Source: Vombatus ursinus
Taxonomy: Eukaryota > Chordata > Mammalia > Diprotodontia > Vombatidae
Direction: 5' to 3'
NCBI RefSeq assembly: GCF_900497805.2
Contig: NW_020954556.1
Coordinates: forward strand, 59,575,424-59,639,423
DNA length: 64,000 nt
A program made the translations under genes and the position numbers. Positions 45,325 to 56,364 of the stretch are shown here, in pieces (position 1 is the stretch's first letter; each line of letters opens with the position of its first letter). A model generated the notes under the pieces. That model made no database searches. It was not told the origin of the DNA and saw nothing but the letters and a program-made list of their open reading frames with translations.

Positions 45325-45400
45325 TAGATAATAATGATAAAGTGCTTAGCACAGTGCCTAGTACGTAGAGAATACTATACGTGTTAGTTATAATATTACT
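45325..45400 (+). mobile_element. MIR 3' end
   Basis: 'gataaagtgcttagcacagt', 'gcctagtacgtagagaatac', ending 'agttataatatt'. Confidence 0.55.
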
Positions 45401-45589
45401 TTATTTTAAAATACATCACTCCCTTTCTCCCATAACAAAAAAATAAAAATAAAAACACAATCTTTCACATAGTCCAAAAAAAATTCAATCTGAGAGGGGA
45501 AGACCCTCAGGGTTTCTAACCAAAATAGAAACATTTGCTATTTACATTCACTCTGAGCCAATCTGGGCCCAAACAATGACCAACTGGGG

Positions 45590-45672
45590 CTTGGTCTGGG
45601 ACCTATTGCTGGTCAATCAATGAGAACCAGAATGATTTGGGTTTAAGGCATGGTCCTTAAGGAAAAAAAATA
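45590..45672 (+). repeat. Retroposon-like 3' end, copy 1 of a direct repeat
   Basis: 'tcaatcaatgagaaccagaa', 'gatttgggtttaaggcatgg', 'tccttaagg' and A8. A similar stretch lies at 46,210-46,277. Confidence 0.5.
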
Positions 45673-45767
45673 CCCATAAACCCCAAGATATCTTTTGAGG
45701 TTTCAGTGATCAAAATTTATATTCCTTTGGGTAGAGCACTCACAAGTAAAGATATGATACCTTATGT

Positions 45768-45935
45768 GGACGGAAGGAAAGAAAAGGAAGGAAAGAAAGA
45801 AAAAAAAAGAAAGGAAGGAAGGAAGGAAGTATAGAAATGAAAGAGAGAAAAAAAGAAGTGAAGGAAGGAAGGAAAGAAGGGAGGAAGGAAGGAAAGAAGT
45901 GAAAGAAAGAAGGAAAAAGGAAGAAAGGAGTTGTG
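45768..45935. repeat. (GGAA)n/(GAAA)n purine tract
   Basis: Purine-only repeats on the plus strand. Frames across it are low complexity. Confidence 0.95.
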
Positions 45936-45999
45936 TTATCCAACTGGCCAGTTCCAATTGGATCCCAGTGGGGCAGCTTCAACTACTACTCACAGAGGT

Positions 46000-46209
46000 T
46001 GTTGTTGTTTGTTCTTTTTTTTTTTTAAGGCAGTTGGGGTTAAGTGACTTGCCCAGGGTCACACAGCTAGTAAGTGTCAAGTGTTTGGTCTGAGGCCAGA
46101 TTTGAACTCAGGCCCTCCTGACTTCAGGGCCAGTACTCTATCCACTGTGCCACCTAGCTGCTCCCTGTTCTTCGTTCTTGAAGAAGACCACGACATCAGG
46201 GAGGTGATG
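46000..46209 (-). mobile_element. AAC-tailed LINE 3' end split by a SINE
   Basis: 'ttgttgttgtttgttc' (46,000) and 'tgttcttcgttcttgaagaa' (46,167) are the antisense 3' end of the same LINE type as 42,411-43,802. The SINE at 46,017-46,165 sits between, with 'tgttctt' on both sides as a likely target-site duplication. Confidence 0.6.
46017..46165 (-). mobile_element. Marsupial SINE with poly(T) start
   Basis: 'cttgcccagggtcacacagc', 'tcaagtgtttggtctgaggc', 'gtactctatccactgtgcca', 'cctagctgctcc'. Little diverged, so fairly young. Confidence 0.9.
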
Positions 46210-46277
46210 CCATTGTTGGTTAATCAATGGGGGCCAGAGTAATTTGGGTTTAGGGCATGGTCCTTAGGAGAAAAAAA
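46210..46277 (+). repeat. Retroposon-like 3' end, copy 2 of the direct repeat
   Basis: 'ttaatcaatgggggccagag', 'taatttgggtttagggcatg', 'gtccttaggag' and an A run. Clearly related to 45,615-45,670. Confidence 0.5.
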
Positions 46278-46284
46278 AAAGAAA

Positions 46285-47939
46285 TAGAGGGAATAAGAAT
46301 AGGGAAAATGAAACAAAATCATTGCCATTTTCGTATGAGATGATGGTCTTCTTAGAGCCCTAGAGATTAAACTAAAGTTAATTGAAATAATAACTTCAGC
46401 AAAATAGCAAGATATAAAATAAAACCACAAAGTCACTCACCTTTCCTTATATTACCAGTAAAGCCCAGCAAGTAGAGAGAGAGAGAAATTGCATTCAAAA
46501 TAACTATGAATGTATAAAATATTTGGAATTCCATCTACCACGGAGGACTTCCATGACTGACTATGAAACACTACTTAGAGGAATAGCGATATCTAAATAA
46601 TTAAAGAGATATTAATTGTTCATGATTGAGTCGTGCCAGTATAACAATAATAATAATAATAATAATACTTAAATTAGTTTACTTATTCACTTATTCTGTG
46701 ACTTGTCAATTTAACTATTAAAGGGTTATTTTGTAGAAATAGAAAAAATGATAACAAAAGATCCAGAATCTCAGGGGAAATAACAGCAATAATAACAACA
46801 AAAAGGTGAAAAATAAAAAAGGGCCTAGCAATTGAAGGACTCAAACTACATTACAAAACACTAAGTATCAATATTATTTGGTATTGATTAAAAAATAGAA
46901 AAATTGATCAGCTGGATAAATTAGGAACACAAAATCCAGAAGCAAATGGGCACAGTGTCATAGTTTTCAATAAACCCCAAACTACCAGCTACTAGGATAA
47001 GGACTTCATTTTTCATCAAATACCCTTGGTAAAACTAGAAAGCAGTCTGGCAGAAATTAGGTTTAGACTAACATCTCAAACCATATGCTTCAACAGCCTT
47101 CATATGAATATATGGATTAGACATAAAAAGATAGCATCATAAACAACCAGAAAATCAAGAAAGGAAACACCTTTCACCATCATGGATAAGGGAAGTTATT
47201 GACCAAATGAGTGATAGAGAGGATCATAGGAAAGAAAATACACAGTTTTGATCATGTAAAATGCAAAAGCTTTTGTACAAACAAAATAAATAAAGTTAAA
47301 GTTAAATGTGAAGCAGTTAAATTTGGGAAAAATTAATGTAAATTTCTCTGATAAAAGGTCTAACACAGAGACTATGTAGGAAACTGATTCAAATATGTAA
47401 GAACAAGAGTAATTCCCCAATAGAAAAATGGTCAAAGCATATGAACAGGCAGTTTTTGAAAGAAGAAAAGTAAACTATCAATAGCCACATTTAAAACACA
47501 CACACACACACACATTCACACACACACACATTCACACACACACTCACACACACAGCAGATCACACATGATGATGAAGATGATGATGATAACAATAAAAAA
47601 TTAAAACAAATTTGAGGTTCCATCTCACATCCATCAGGCTAGCAAAGACGAAAAAGAAAGGAATTTACAGTTATTCGAAGACCGGAGGTAGGATAGGTAC
47701 ACTAATGCACTATTAGTGGAGGTATGAATTGTTACAATCATTTTGGAAAGTAATTTCTAGCTATATCCAAAAAGTCTCTAAACTATGTATACCTTCTGAT
47801 TAAGCAATACTGCTAGTAGTCATTATGCCTCTAACAAAAAGGAAAGGACCCAATATGTACAAAACTTTTAATAGCAAGACTTCTTATAGCAAAGGGGGAA
47901 TGGCTGAACACATTCCAGTATACTAATGACTGCATTCAC
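46285..47939 (+). mobile_element. L1 ORF2 C-terminal half, sense
   Basis: Decayed L1 ORF2 text: 'atatttggaattccatctac', 'ggcctagcaattgaaggact', 'tccccaatagaaaaatggtc', 'acagttattcgaagaccgga', 'ggtatgaattgttacaatca'. A (CA)n run lies at 47,495-47,552. It is cut at about 47,940 and resumes at 48,846. Confidence 0.65.
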
Positions 47940-48845
47940 TCTTCCAGAGCCAAGACAGGTGCTTTTCCGACTCAGGGATAGAGATCTCTCATGTTTTTGG
48001 CTTGAGTGTATTTCCAGTGTATTTTCCCTCACTGTGAGAAGCTAGTAATTAATACCCCTGTCCTATTTAACCAATTAAAATGAATTAGCTTTAAAAGAGA
48101 TATTCATTGAGAATATATAGCAAGAAGAAAAGTACAAATATTCCCCTCAACACTTTGAGGCACACTATCTCCTATATAACCTTGGCCTATGGGGAGAGTA
48201 AGTTCCACCCTAATCCATTTTATATACATAAGGATTCAAACAAGTTCACTTTCAAAGGCAGCATGCCACTGGATGAGTCCTTGTTTCAGCTATCACTAGG
48301 CTGGGTCAAGCAAGCCCTTCTTGTCTCACTGTCACACTTCTGGTAAATTTCTGGTTCCCAGACCTCTGGTGACTTGAAATCCTGACCTTTTAAAGCTTAC
48401 AGGATCATGGCCATCTCCAATGTCCTTCACCTAAAAGAAGAAAGAATAGACAAAACTATAAAAGAAGCAGAGCCGTGTGCTCACAGGCCACATCATGGCA
48501 GCCTTCATAGGGAGATAAAAGTCTGTTGCCTTTCTTCCCAAAAACCTTAGCCCTTGTCTTCTCACAGACAAGGACTACACACAACTTATCAGACAAAAAA
48601 AGCTAGATCCAAGACAAGAGACTGACCCTACATGATGAATACCTTTTAAATGTAGCCCAATTCTAGCTATGCGGCCAATCAGCAGTGTGTTTCCTCATCG
48701 TGTAGTTAGCAGACTAGAACCAGATACGAACAGCTGAACATGTTCTAGATTGGGAAGCAAGATACTTCTATTACGTGTCATCATGCCTTTCCAGAAACAG
48801 GCTCCCCAGTCCCTTCCCCATGGGGGACAGCATCAGCCCCCCTAT
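47940..48845. mobile_element. Unidentified 0.9 kb insertion in L1
   Basis: L1 text stops at 'cacattccagta' and restarts at 'gatatatgaatata'. The 906 bp between matches no family I know. Flanks 'tactaatga' (47,926) and 'tataatga' (48,842) could be a worn target-site duplication. It has a TATA-like 'ctatataa' (48,173) and CCAAT-like sites on either strand. It could be a solitary LTR or a DNA element. The 79-residue frame at 48,107-48,346 has no recognised motif. Confidence 0.35.
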
Positions 48846-49275
48846 AATGATATATGAATATAATTGGAAATCAGTGCACAATAAAAAAATGACAAAAGAA
48901 TTCTAAGATTTGTATAAACTGATGTAGAGTGAAATGGGCAGAACTAGGGGTCAAGTCTAAACAATGAGTATGTTAATTTAAAGGAAATCAACTTTGAAAA
49001 ACTTAAGAATTCTGATCGATACAAGGATCAACTTCAATCTAGAGGACTGATGATGGAGAATGCTTCCCACCTATTAAAAGTGAGGTCATTGACCACAGGT
49101 AAAGAGTAAAATATACATTTTTGGATCTGTCTACTAACTGAATTTCTTTCCCTTGACTATATTAACCTATTACAAGAGAATTATTTTATTTTATTTTATT
49201 TTATGTAGGGGAGGAATATGGGGGTGGCAGTTATAATATACCAGAAAAAAAGAAAAGAAAGAAAATGTCAATGAT
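48846..49275 (+). mobile_element. L1 3' end, continuation
   Basis: 'tgatgtagagtgaaatgggc', 'tagaggactgatgatggaga', 'gtaaaatatacatttttgga', 'ctattacaagagaattattt' and a final A-rich tract. 49,276-49,384 is unassigned. Confidence 0.65.
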
Positions 49276-49384
49276 TTTTTAAGTACATAAAATCAGCATA
49301 AAGCTGATCAGAGGAAAATACAGATAAATAGGACCACTTTGGAATTAATGTATTGAATTTAGTATCTATTTGTAAAAAACCAAC

Positions 49385-50055
49385 AAAAGTATGTACTAAT
49401 ATAATATAACATATAATATTATGCATGATATATTATATCATATCATACAATATCATATTATACATAGTGTATAATATATTAATATAATTATATATAAACA
49501 ATATAATATGATATAACACAATATGATAATATATTGGAATATATTATCATATCATATCATATCATATTATATTACATATATGTACAAAGTATATATATAA
49601 TAGAGAGTTGTGGTTTCATATATAATCCTCATTTTCTGTTCTTTGTTGGTATTTGTCAAGCTCAGAATAAACATATATATGTTTAAATACCTATGATGTA
49701 TACATATATAAATATATGCACATAATAGACATCTATACATTATATCTGTGTGTGTATATATATATATACACATATATAGATTTATATATAAACAAGTATA
49801 GGTTTACAACATATGTGTTTATACATATATCCATACATGTGCATGCTTGTTTGTACACGTTGACCTATATACATATGTATATGCAAGCATATATTGGTTT
49901 TAAATATATCTGTGTGCAAATGCATATATGTCAAATATGCATAAATATACAAAAATAGCTCATATTGAATATATGCTTACATCTCTATATAATCTATGCA
50001 TATATGCACGTATACAAATGTCATACATGCATGCATATATATAAACCACCCATAC

Positions 50056-50104
<49 letters not shown>

Positions 50105-50440
50105 CTATTTATTTATTTATTTAGGCAATTGGGGTTAAGTGACTTGCCCAGGATCACACAACTAATAAGTGTCAAGTGTTTGGTCTGAGGTCAGATTTGA
50201 ACTCAGGTCCTCCTGACTTCAGGGCCAGTGCTCTATCCACTGCGCCACCTAGCTGCCCCATACATCTCTATTTAAATATGTTTGTGTGTATACATTTGTC
50301 ATACACATATATACATGCACACAAACATGTGTATGTGTGTATGCAGTACACATGCATGTGCTCATACATGTCTGTATATGAAGCATGCATGTATAACACA
50401 ATACATGTATTATGTATATACACATACACACATACCAATG
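49385..50440. repeat. About 1 kb AT/TG dinucleotide and ATATC array
   Basis: 49,385-49,580 is built of 'atatcat' and 'ataatat' units. 49,590-50,040 and 50,262-50,440 are TATA/CATG/TGTG steps. (CA)n fills 50,062-50,102. A SINE is inserted at 50,112-50,262. Confidence 0.85.
50112..50262 (-). mobile_element. Marsupial SINE inserted in the microsatellite array
   Basis: 'aggcaattggggttaagtga', 'cttgcccaggatcacacaac', 'tcaagtgtttggtctgaggt', 'ctatccactgcgccacctag'. Well preserved. Confidence 0.9.
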
Positions 50441-50444
50441 TGTG

Positions 50445-50925
50445 GGTTTAATGGTGCCCTTTTATTTCAGGCGCAAACTAGAGGTAACTCGAAAGCCTAT
50501 TCAATTTGCAGATTGTGATCCAGCCTGCTCTCCTCCTTCTAATCAATTCTGGGTCTAGTCTCTTATCCATCTGTAGCATCTAACTGCAACATACATGCAC
50601 TGATGGATGAGTTGTATGGGATGTTCATTCGTCTGCCTGTTGTTGTCCGGACACCAGATATTTTTCATCACGTGCTTTTTCCTATGTAGATAGTCAGGCT
50701 GAGCTCTTTTGAGTGATTATGGATTTCATTTATGAGGAGCCTCTGCAGTGTTAAGGGGCTTGGTCCCATCAGCATAATGTCATTCACAAACAGAAGGAAC
50801 TAGAGAACTTCATTATCTGCTGGGAATCTTTTTTATTGAGATTCCGTGTTGAACGTCCTAAATGGTAGCAGCAAATACCTACGGCAAGCATATCTCCCGT
50901 TTTATGCCACAATTGATATTAAGCA
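50445..50925 (-). mobile_element. RTE-clade LINE, reverse transcriptase fragment
   Basis: The minus strand (about 50,815-50,480) gives LFVNDIMLMG, in the place of the RT catalytic FADD box, and then LQMDKRLDPELIRRRRAGW. The last matches the YLG..LQM(D)...EL.RRRRAGW stretch of RTE-type endonuclease-reverse transcriptases. Catalytic Asp-Asp has become Asn-Asp. Frames are broken. Confidence 0.6.
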
Positions 50926-50927
50926 CT

Positions 50928-51080
50928 TAATCAATAAGTATTTATTAAATACCCGCTATATGTCAAGCGCTTCGCTAGGTGCTTGGGATACAAAGACAAA
51001 ATGATGCAATCCTGGACTTTTCATATGTAAATACGCATACACACATATGTTTCAAATACAGGATAATTTTTGGAGAGAAG
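50928..51080 (-). mobile_element. L2 3' end
   Basis: 'cacttaatcaataagtattt', 'tatgtcaagcgcttcgctag', 'gtgcttgggatacaaagaca'. Confidence 0.7.
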
Positions 51081-51087
51081 GTAATAG

Positions 51088-51325
51088 GACCAAACACTTG
51101 TTAAAACCTAGTATGTGCCAAACACTGTGTTAAGCATTTTACAAATATCTCATTTGATCCTCACAGCTTTGGGATGTAAGTGCTATTATTATCCTCATTT
51201 TACATTTGAAGAAACTGAGGCAGACAGAGGTTAAGTGACTTGCACAAGATCACACAGCTAGTAAGCAGCTGAAGCTGGATTCAAACTCAGGTCTTCCTGA
51301 CTCCAGAGCCAGCTCTCTATACTAC
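51088..51325 (-). mobile_element. MIR SINE
   Basis: Full-length antisense: 'aacactgtgttaagcatttt', 'gatcctcacagctttgggat', 'agaggttaagtgacttgcac', 'ctgactccagagccagctct'. Confidence 0.85.
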
Positions 51326-51329
51326 ATGT

Positions 51330-51450
51330 CTCTATATACACACACTTAGATTTATATATAATATATGTTTACATATATAAACATATTTGGGTTTACAACA
51401 TATAATTAAACATGCATATCTATCTATCTATCTATCTATCTATATATGTA
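51330..51450. repeat. TA-rich tract with (TATC)n
   Basis: TATA steps followed by six TATC units near 51,416-51,441. Confidence 0.9.
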
Positions 51451-51939
51451 CACATCCTTCTGCCTCTGATCAGTAAATACTACATGCAGAAGGAAGCTCT
51501 GGAGATGAGTCTTGAAGACACCAAAGGTATCCAGGGTTGGGGGACAGGCAGGGCAAAACTATGCAACTGGCGTGATAGAACAGCATGTGCCATTGATAAC
51601 TAAAGGATCGTTGGACAATGTTTTATCTCTTGTTACATCTCTAAAAGAATCAAATATAGTTTTAACACATGTATAGAAGGCATCTTGTTGGAGGAAAGTC
51701 TTTGTGATGACATTTTGAAAATCTGAAAAATCAAACATTTTCTTTAAAAAATGTATCCTCTGAATCTTATGCTCAGTTATGTAATTGTAAGAATGTGGTC
51801 TCTTGCAGAAAACAGCATCCAAAAGCTTGCCTATTCCCTTCTCATGCACTCATCAAGGATGCTCCTTATTCACGTGGAGTCTTTTCATAAGGATTTCATA
51901 ATGATTAGAAAAAAGGCACGTGGGCTGATAATGATCTCA
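51451..51939 (-). other. Unassigned sequence with a 96-residue minus frame
   Basis: 51,849-51,559 on the minus strand is open and reads FQNVITKTFLQQDAFYTCV, which I do not recognise. It may be decayed LINE between the RTE fragment and the L2. Confidence 0.3.
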
Positions 51940-52970
51940 TCAGCTCTTGTGGGTTCAATGACCATCTCCATACAGATGAGTTCCAGATCCATGTATCTAG
52001 TCCTACTCTGTCTCCAGAGTTTGATTCCTGTAGCACCAATTATTTCCATCTTGATGTCCTATATGCAACTCAAACTCAAAATATCTGAAATAGAGCTCAT
52101 TATCTTTCCCATCAAATCTGCCCTTCTTCTGAACCTCTCAATTATTGTCAGAGACACCACCATCATTCTAGTCATCGAGTTTCACAACCTCGCTGTCACC
52201 TTAGATTCCTCATTCTCACCCTACATATCCATCTGGTTGCTAGATCTAGTCATTTCTTTCTCCTCAACGTCTTTCAATACCTCCCCCCCTCTCTACTCAC
52301 AAAACCAGCACCCTAGTTCAGATCTTTTTTGCCTCTTGCTGCAATTCAGTCATTTTTCAGTTGTGTCCAACTGTGACCCTATTTGGGGTTTTTTCTGCAG
52401 AGATACTGGAGTGGTTTGCCATTTCTTTCTCCAGCTCATTTTATAGATGAAGAAACTGAGGCAAACAGGGTTAAGTGACTGGCCCAGGGTCATATAGCTA
52501 GCAAGGGTCTGAGGCCAGATTTTAACTCACAAATGTAAGTCTTCCTAACTGAATGCCTAGTATTCTATCCACTGCATCACCTACCTGCCACCTTACTGTA
52601 ATAGCCTTTTAATTAGTCTTTGCCTCAATTCTCTGCCCACTCCAAACCACTCTTTATGCAGCTGCCAAAGAGATTTACTAAACTATAGGTTTGACCATGT
52701 CACCCTCAACCCTATAAACTCTAGTATCTCCCCATAAACAAATACACACCCCTTTATTTGTTCTTTAAAGCTTTTTTCAGCTTGGTCCCTTGTTGTCTTA
52801 TTTCTAGTCTTATTACGCATTACGCCCCTTCTACTAATTCTATGGTCCAGTCATATTGGTCTAATTCATTTTCTTATAGAAAACACTTTATGCTGTATGC
52901 TTCCATGTCTAGTATTCACAATGCCAAGCACTTAGTAAATACTTAATCAGTGCTAATTGACTGATGTAGG
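51940..52970 (+). mobile_element. L2 LINE 3' region split by an RTE-tailed SINE
   Basis: 51,940-52,329 ('gacaccaccatcattctagt', 'ttagattcctcattctcacc') and 52,593-52,970 ('tttgaccatgtcaccctcaa', 'gccaagcacttagtaaatac', 'gctaattgactgatg') are L2. The 231-residue frame at 51,751-52,446 is L2 sequence read by chance. Confidence 0.7.
52330..52592 (-). mobile_element. RTE-tailed SINE nested in L2
   Basis: 'attcagtcatttttcagttg', 'gatactggagtggtttgcca', 'aaactgaggcaaacagggtt', 'ctatccactgcatcacctac'. Confidence 0.85.
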
Positions 52971-53650
52971 GATGGATAGATAAATGGATTTTGTAATGCT
53001 TTTTCTATTTTCTCATAGAATCCAAATGTGATGGTTCTACCATAATCGATAGAGAAGAATATTTTGTGTAGAAATCATCATCATCATCATCATCATTATT
53101 ATTTTGGTTGCCCATTCAGTTTTATCATTAAGCATTCTTCTAAAGATCTGTCTTACTTTAATCTCTCCCCAAACTTGCTATAAACTTGGTTTTCCTCCAC
53201 TCTTTCTTGTTGTTTGGTAAATTAATGCTGCTTATAATCTTTCCCTATATTCCTCCCTATGATCTTGCAAATAAATTTATATTCTAGACTAGTGTGATCT
53301 TTGACTGCCATATGTCTGTGCTTAACACAAAGGGAAAAAATGTTTGCTGACTCTTATGGTTTCCTCATGGTGGCAATTCACTTGGTGAATCAGTGAGGAA
53401 AGAGTGATACTTTACATTAATGTCCATCCTTTATCAAAGTCTCATTTTCAGGGTCAATGATTTGATAAAACTAATCAGGTTAGATTTGCCTCAGTTGCAT
53501 GCCGTATCTTCTCATTTCTAATTGGTATTGATCTTTGCTCTAACAAGTTGATTGTCTCATTGTACAGACAGTTGATAAGGAAATGACTTCTATTTTGGTA
53601 ATCAGTCACTTCCTGTCTGTTAGAATATTGTAATTTCAGTGTGTGTATGT
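52971..53650. other. Unassigned sequence with (ATC)n
   Basis: (ATC/ATT)n at 53,068-53,104. The rest looks like a decayed interspersed repeat, perhaps the upstream part of the RTE copy at 50,445-50,925, but I cannot show it. Confidence 0.35.
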
Positions 53651-53655
53651 GTGTT

Positions 53656-53892
53656 GGGGCAGCTAGGTGGTATAATGGATAGAGTTAGGAAGACTCATCC
53701 TCCTGAGTTCAAATCTGATCTCAGACACTGTATGACCCTGGGCAAGTCACTTAACCCTTTTTGTCTCAGATTCCTCATCTGTAAAATGAGCTGGAGAAGG
53801 AAATGAAAAACTACTCCAGTTGCTTTGTCAAGACAACCCCAAATTGGGTCACAAAGGGTTGGACACAACTGAAATGACTGAACAACAACAAA
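53656..53892 (+). mobile_element. RTE-tailed SINE, complete
   Basis: Head 'ggggcagctaggtggtataa', body 'tgaccctgggcaagtcactt', RTE-like tail 'gggtcacaaagggttggaca', end 'gactgaacaacaacaaag'. Both ends are visible. Confidence 0.92.
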
Positions 53893-54019
53893 GTATAGGT
53901 GTGTGATGCTATTTAGTGATCACCATATCAGGACCCTCCCAAAGAACCAAGGTTCTGAAAGAATAATGGTACTAACAAGGAAACACCACCACCATGGATT
54001 CAGAGATTATCTCTAATTT

Positions 54020-54425
54020 CATTCATTTTGTGTATCGTTTTATTTGATCTTCACATCACCCTTTAGAGGGAAGCAGTGCTGCTATTATCCTCATTTCACA
54101 GCTAGTAAGTCTTAGAGCCAGAAGTGAACTCTGGTTTTTGACTCAAAGTCTAGGGCTCCTGCTACGCAACGGGCAATTGGTGATGATAAATACAGCAATA
54201 ATGAGAATATATTTATATAGCACCAAATTTTATAAAACGACCCTCCAACGTAGATAGGGCAAATATTATTAAACCCATTTTACAGTAGATGAAACTGAGG
54301 ACTAAAGAAATCAAGTGACTCTCCTAGAATCTCATTGATAGTAACTGCTTGAGCCTAGACTCAGAACTGTATCTTCTAACTTCAAGTCTGGAACATTCCC
54401 CACTGTTCTATCTCCTTCTAGCTGC
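54020..54425 (-). mobile_element. Two adjacent MIR copies
   Basis: 54,020-54,165 ('gatcttcacatcacccttta', 'ttatcctcatttcacagcta') and 54,185-54,425 ('tatttatatagcaccaaatt', 'cccattttacagtagatgaa', 'ctgttctatctccttctagc'). Confidence 0.65.
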
Positions 54426-54637
54426 TCTTGTCTAGGATCAGTGATCTGGAATGGAGGGACTGGCTTACCAGCACAATGTAGGAGCAGCAGGGACAATTGC
54501 TCCTTTCAGGCTTTAAGCACAGGTAGAAATGTTTGCTCACTCCAGGGACCCTTCAGCACTTGGAACTGCTACTTTTTCACATTCCTAAGTCAGAACTACT
54601 CTTCTTTTTCCCCCCTTGTTAGAACTGAAGACTCAGG

Positions 54638-54780
54638 GGCATGTAGGTGGTGAAGTTGATAGAACACTGGTCCTGGAGTCAGGAGAACCTGAGTTCAAAT
54701 CCAGCCTCACACACTTACTAGCTGTGTGACCCGGGACAAGTCACCTAACCCCAATTCCGCACTCCCCCAAAGGAAAAGAA
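54638..54780 (+). mobile_element. Marsupial SINE
   Basis: 'gtcctggagtcaggagaacc', 'ctgtgtgacccgggacaagt', 'cacctaaccccaattcc'. Positions 54,426-54,637 are unassigned. Confidence 0.85.
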
Positions 54781-55850
54781 GACCCAGACCTCATCTGATT
54801 CCTCCATTGAGTTTAAGACAAGGCATATGTCTCTAAGTCAGGGGAGTGACGGCTAAAGCTTGCTTTGTAGAGTTGGGTTAGGGTTAGGGGTTTTCCAGGA
54901 ACTTTTGAAAAAGGTTCAGAAACCACTGCAACCAATGCCATCCCCCTCACTGTGGGCTGACGAGAGGAAGTGGCCAAAACAGACCGACTAAGACAGAAAC
55001 TCTGAAAGATGGTGGAGGAGGGGGAGAGGGGGATGGAGAATGCTGAGGCGTCAAGCTTAGCCTAATTTCTGTTGCTTGGGGCTTTTAAGTTCTGGCCCAG
55101 AACTCTAGTTTTTGTCACCTCTGCTACTGGGGCTGCCTCTCTGCTCTGCTCTGTTTCCTAAGTCACCCCATACCATCATAACTGGTTAAATCCAGGTGTT
55201 TTCCCACGGGAAACATAAGTAGTGTGTGCCAAAGTGTTCTGTGTCAGGTGTTTGAGGCTGGAATATGAAACCAGCCCACCACCATCACCACCATCTGAAC
55301 TTTCCCGTAGGCTGATTAAGTCCTGTGATTGGAGCATGGGGTTAATGTGTTTGATATCCATATGGTGCTTTTTCACTGCTCTATGACTGCAAAAGCTCTC
55401 TCACCTCATCCAACCATCTGCTATATTCAGGAGGCAGGGTGCTTGGGCTGTGGGGTCAGAAAGGCAGCAGCTTCTACTGATAGTCTGAAGATAACAGCTT
55501 CTCTCTTACTTCAAAGCAGCCTGTAGACAGCTAACAGAAACAGCTTCTCATTGAGTGTTTTCTAAACTGGCTGTGAAGATGTAGTTGCAGCGAAAGGGTA
55601 AGTTAGAAGCAACAAGAACAATATAGCGAGCAAGTCAGAGGGACCTTGTTTTGACAGTTATGCAGCCCTTTGTTGTCTGGTCACTTATTGGGCTTTCTCT
55701 ATATGTCTATCGATATCCTCTGTGTTGGGTATGGCCCCAGAATCAATCTGGGACAGCTGGGAGGTAGGAAGACCCACCACCACCAAAAGAACCTCTCTAC
55801 TCACTTCTAACCTTGCCTTTCTCCCTTAGCTGCCCCAATCCTATTCAAGA
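54781..55850. other. Repeat-free island of about 1.07 kb
   Basis: No SINE, LINE or DNA element recognised, unlike everything for several kb on each side. It holds a telomere-like 'gggttagggttaggg' at 54,874-54,888 and a CACCAC-rich stretch at 55,276-55,293. No convincing exon. A candidate conserved non-coding or regulatory region. Confidence 0.4.
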
Positions 55851-56315
55851 TGGTGGAAGGGCAAGGGAAAGACCCAACACCACCAGGGTTGCACTTCCCT
55901 CCTGCCTTATCCTCTGCCCTCGTCTGCCCAGTCTCCGTCTGTGTTATCTGCTCACATAACTCGGATGAGATAGGAGCCATTGACTCTATTCCTTCCTATG
56001 AGATGGAGGACAACCAGGATCATCAGCCCTGCCTCCCTGACTCCTATGATCCTCCAGGTTTCACCATCATTTCTACACTTATTTATATCTCCCAAACCCT
56101 GGCATCTGACCTACTGATGTAACCTAAGGAACTCTGGGCCTAATACCCATCTTGCCACAGACCATTAGGACTTCTGGGATTTGCTATCTGCCCTGAAGCT
56201 CTCCTTTTTATGTGTTGCATCCCCCAGTGGTAACGTGAACTTGATAGCAGGGAATGTTTTGATTTTTCTATTTATATCCCCAGTGCTTTCTAGTAAATGT
56301 TTTTTCATTCATTCA
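55851..56315 (+). mobile_element. L2-like LINE 3' end
   Basis: 'gatttgctatctgccctgaa' (56,177), 'ttatatccccagtgctttct' (56,272), ending near 'aaatgttttttcattcatt'. The upstream part is weaker. Confidence 0.45.
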
Positions 56316-56364
56316 TTCCTTAGGGAAAATCTTGTGCAGAACCACAGAATCAGAATCTCGGGGC

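Noticed and set aside
45764-46093. Lysine/glutamate-rich 109-residue frame
   Set aside because: Produced by a GGAA/GAAA purine tract followed by a SINE; low complexity only.
51751-52446. 231-residue open frame
   Set aside because: It crosses an L2 segment and enters an antisense SINE, so it cannot be a single ancestral coding sequence.
53656-53740. tRNA gene suggested by the SINE head
   Set aside because: The tRNA-like box regions belong to a tRNA-derived SINE; no complete cloverleaf or anticodon stem is evident.
54870-54892. Interstitial telomeric repeat (TTAGGG)
   Set aside because: Only about two and a half units; expected by chance at this length and not evidence of a fusion point.
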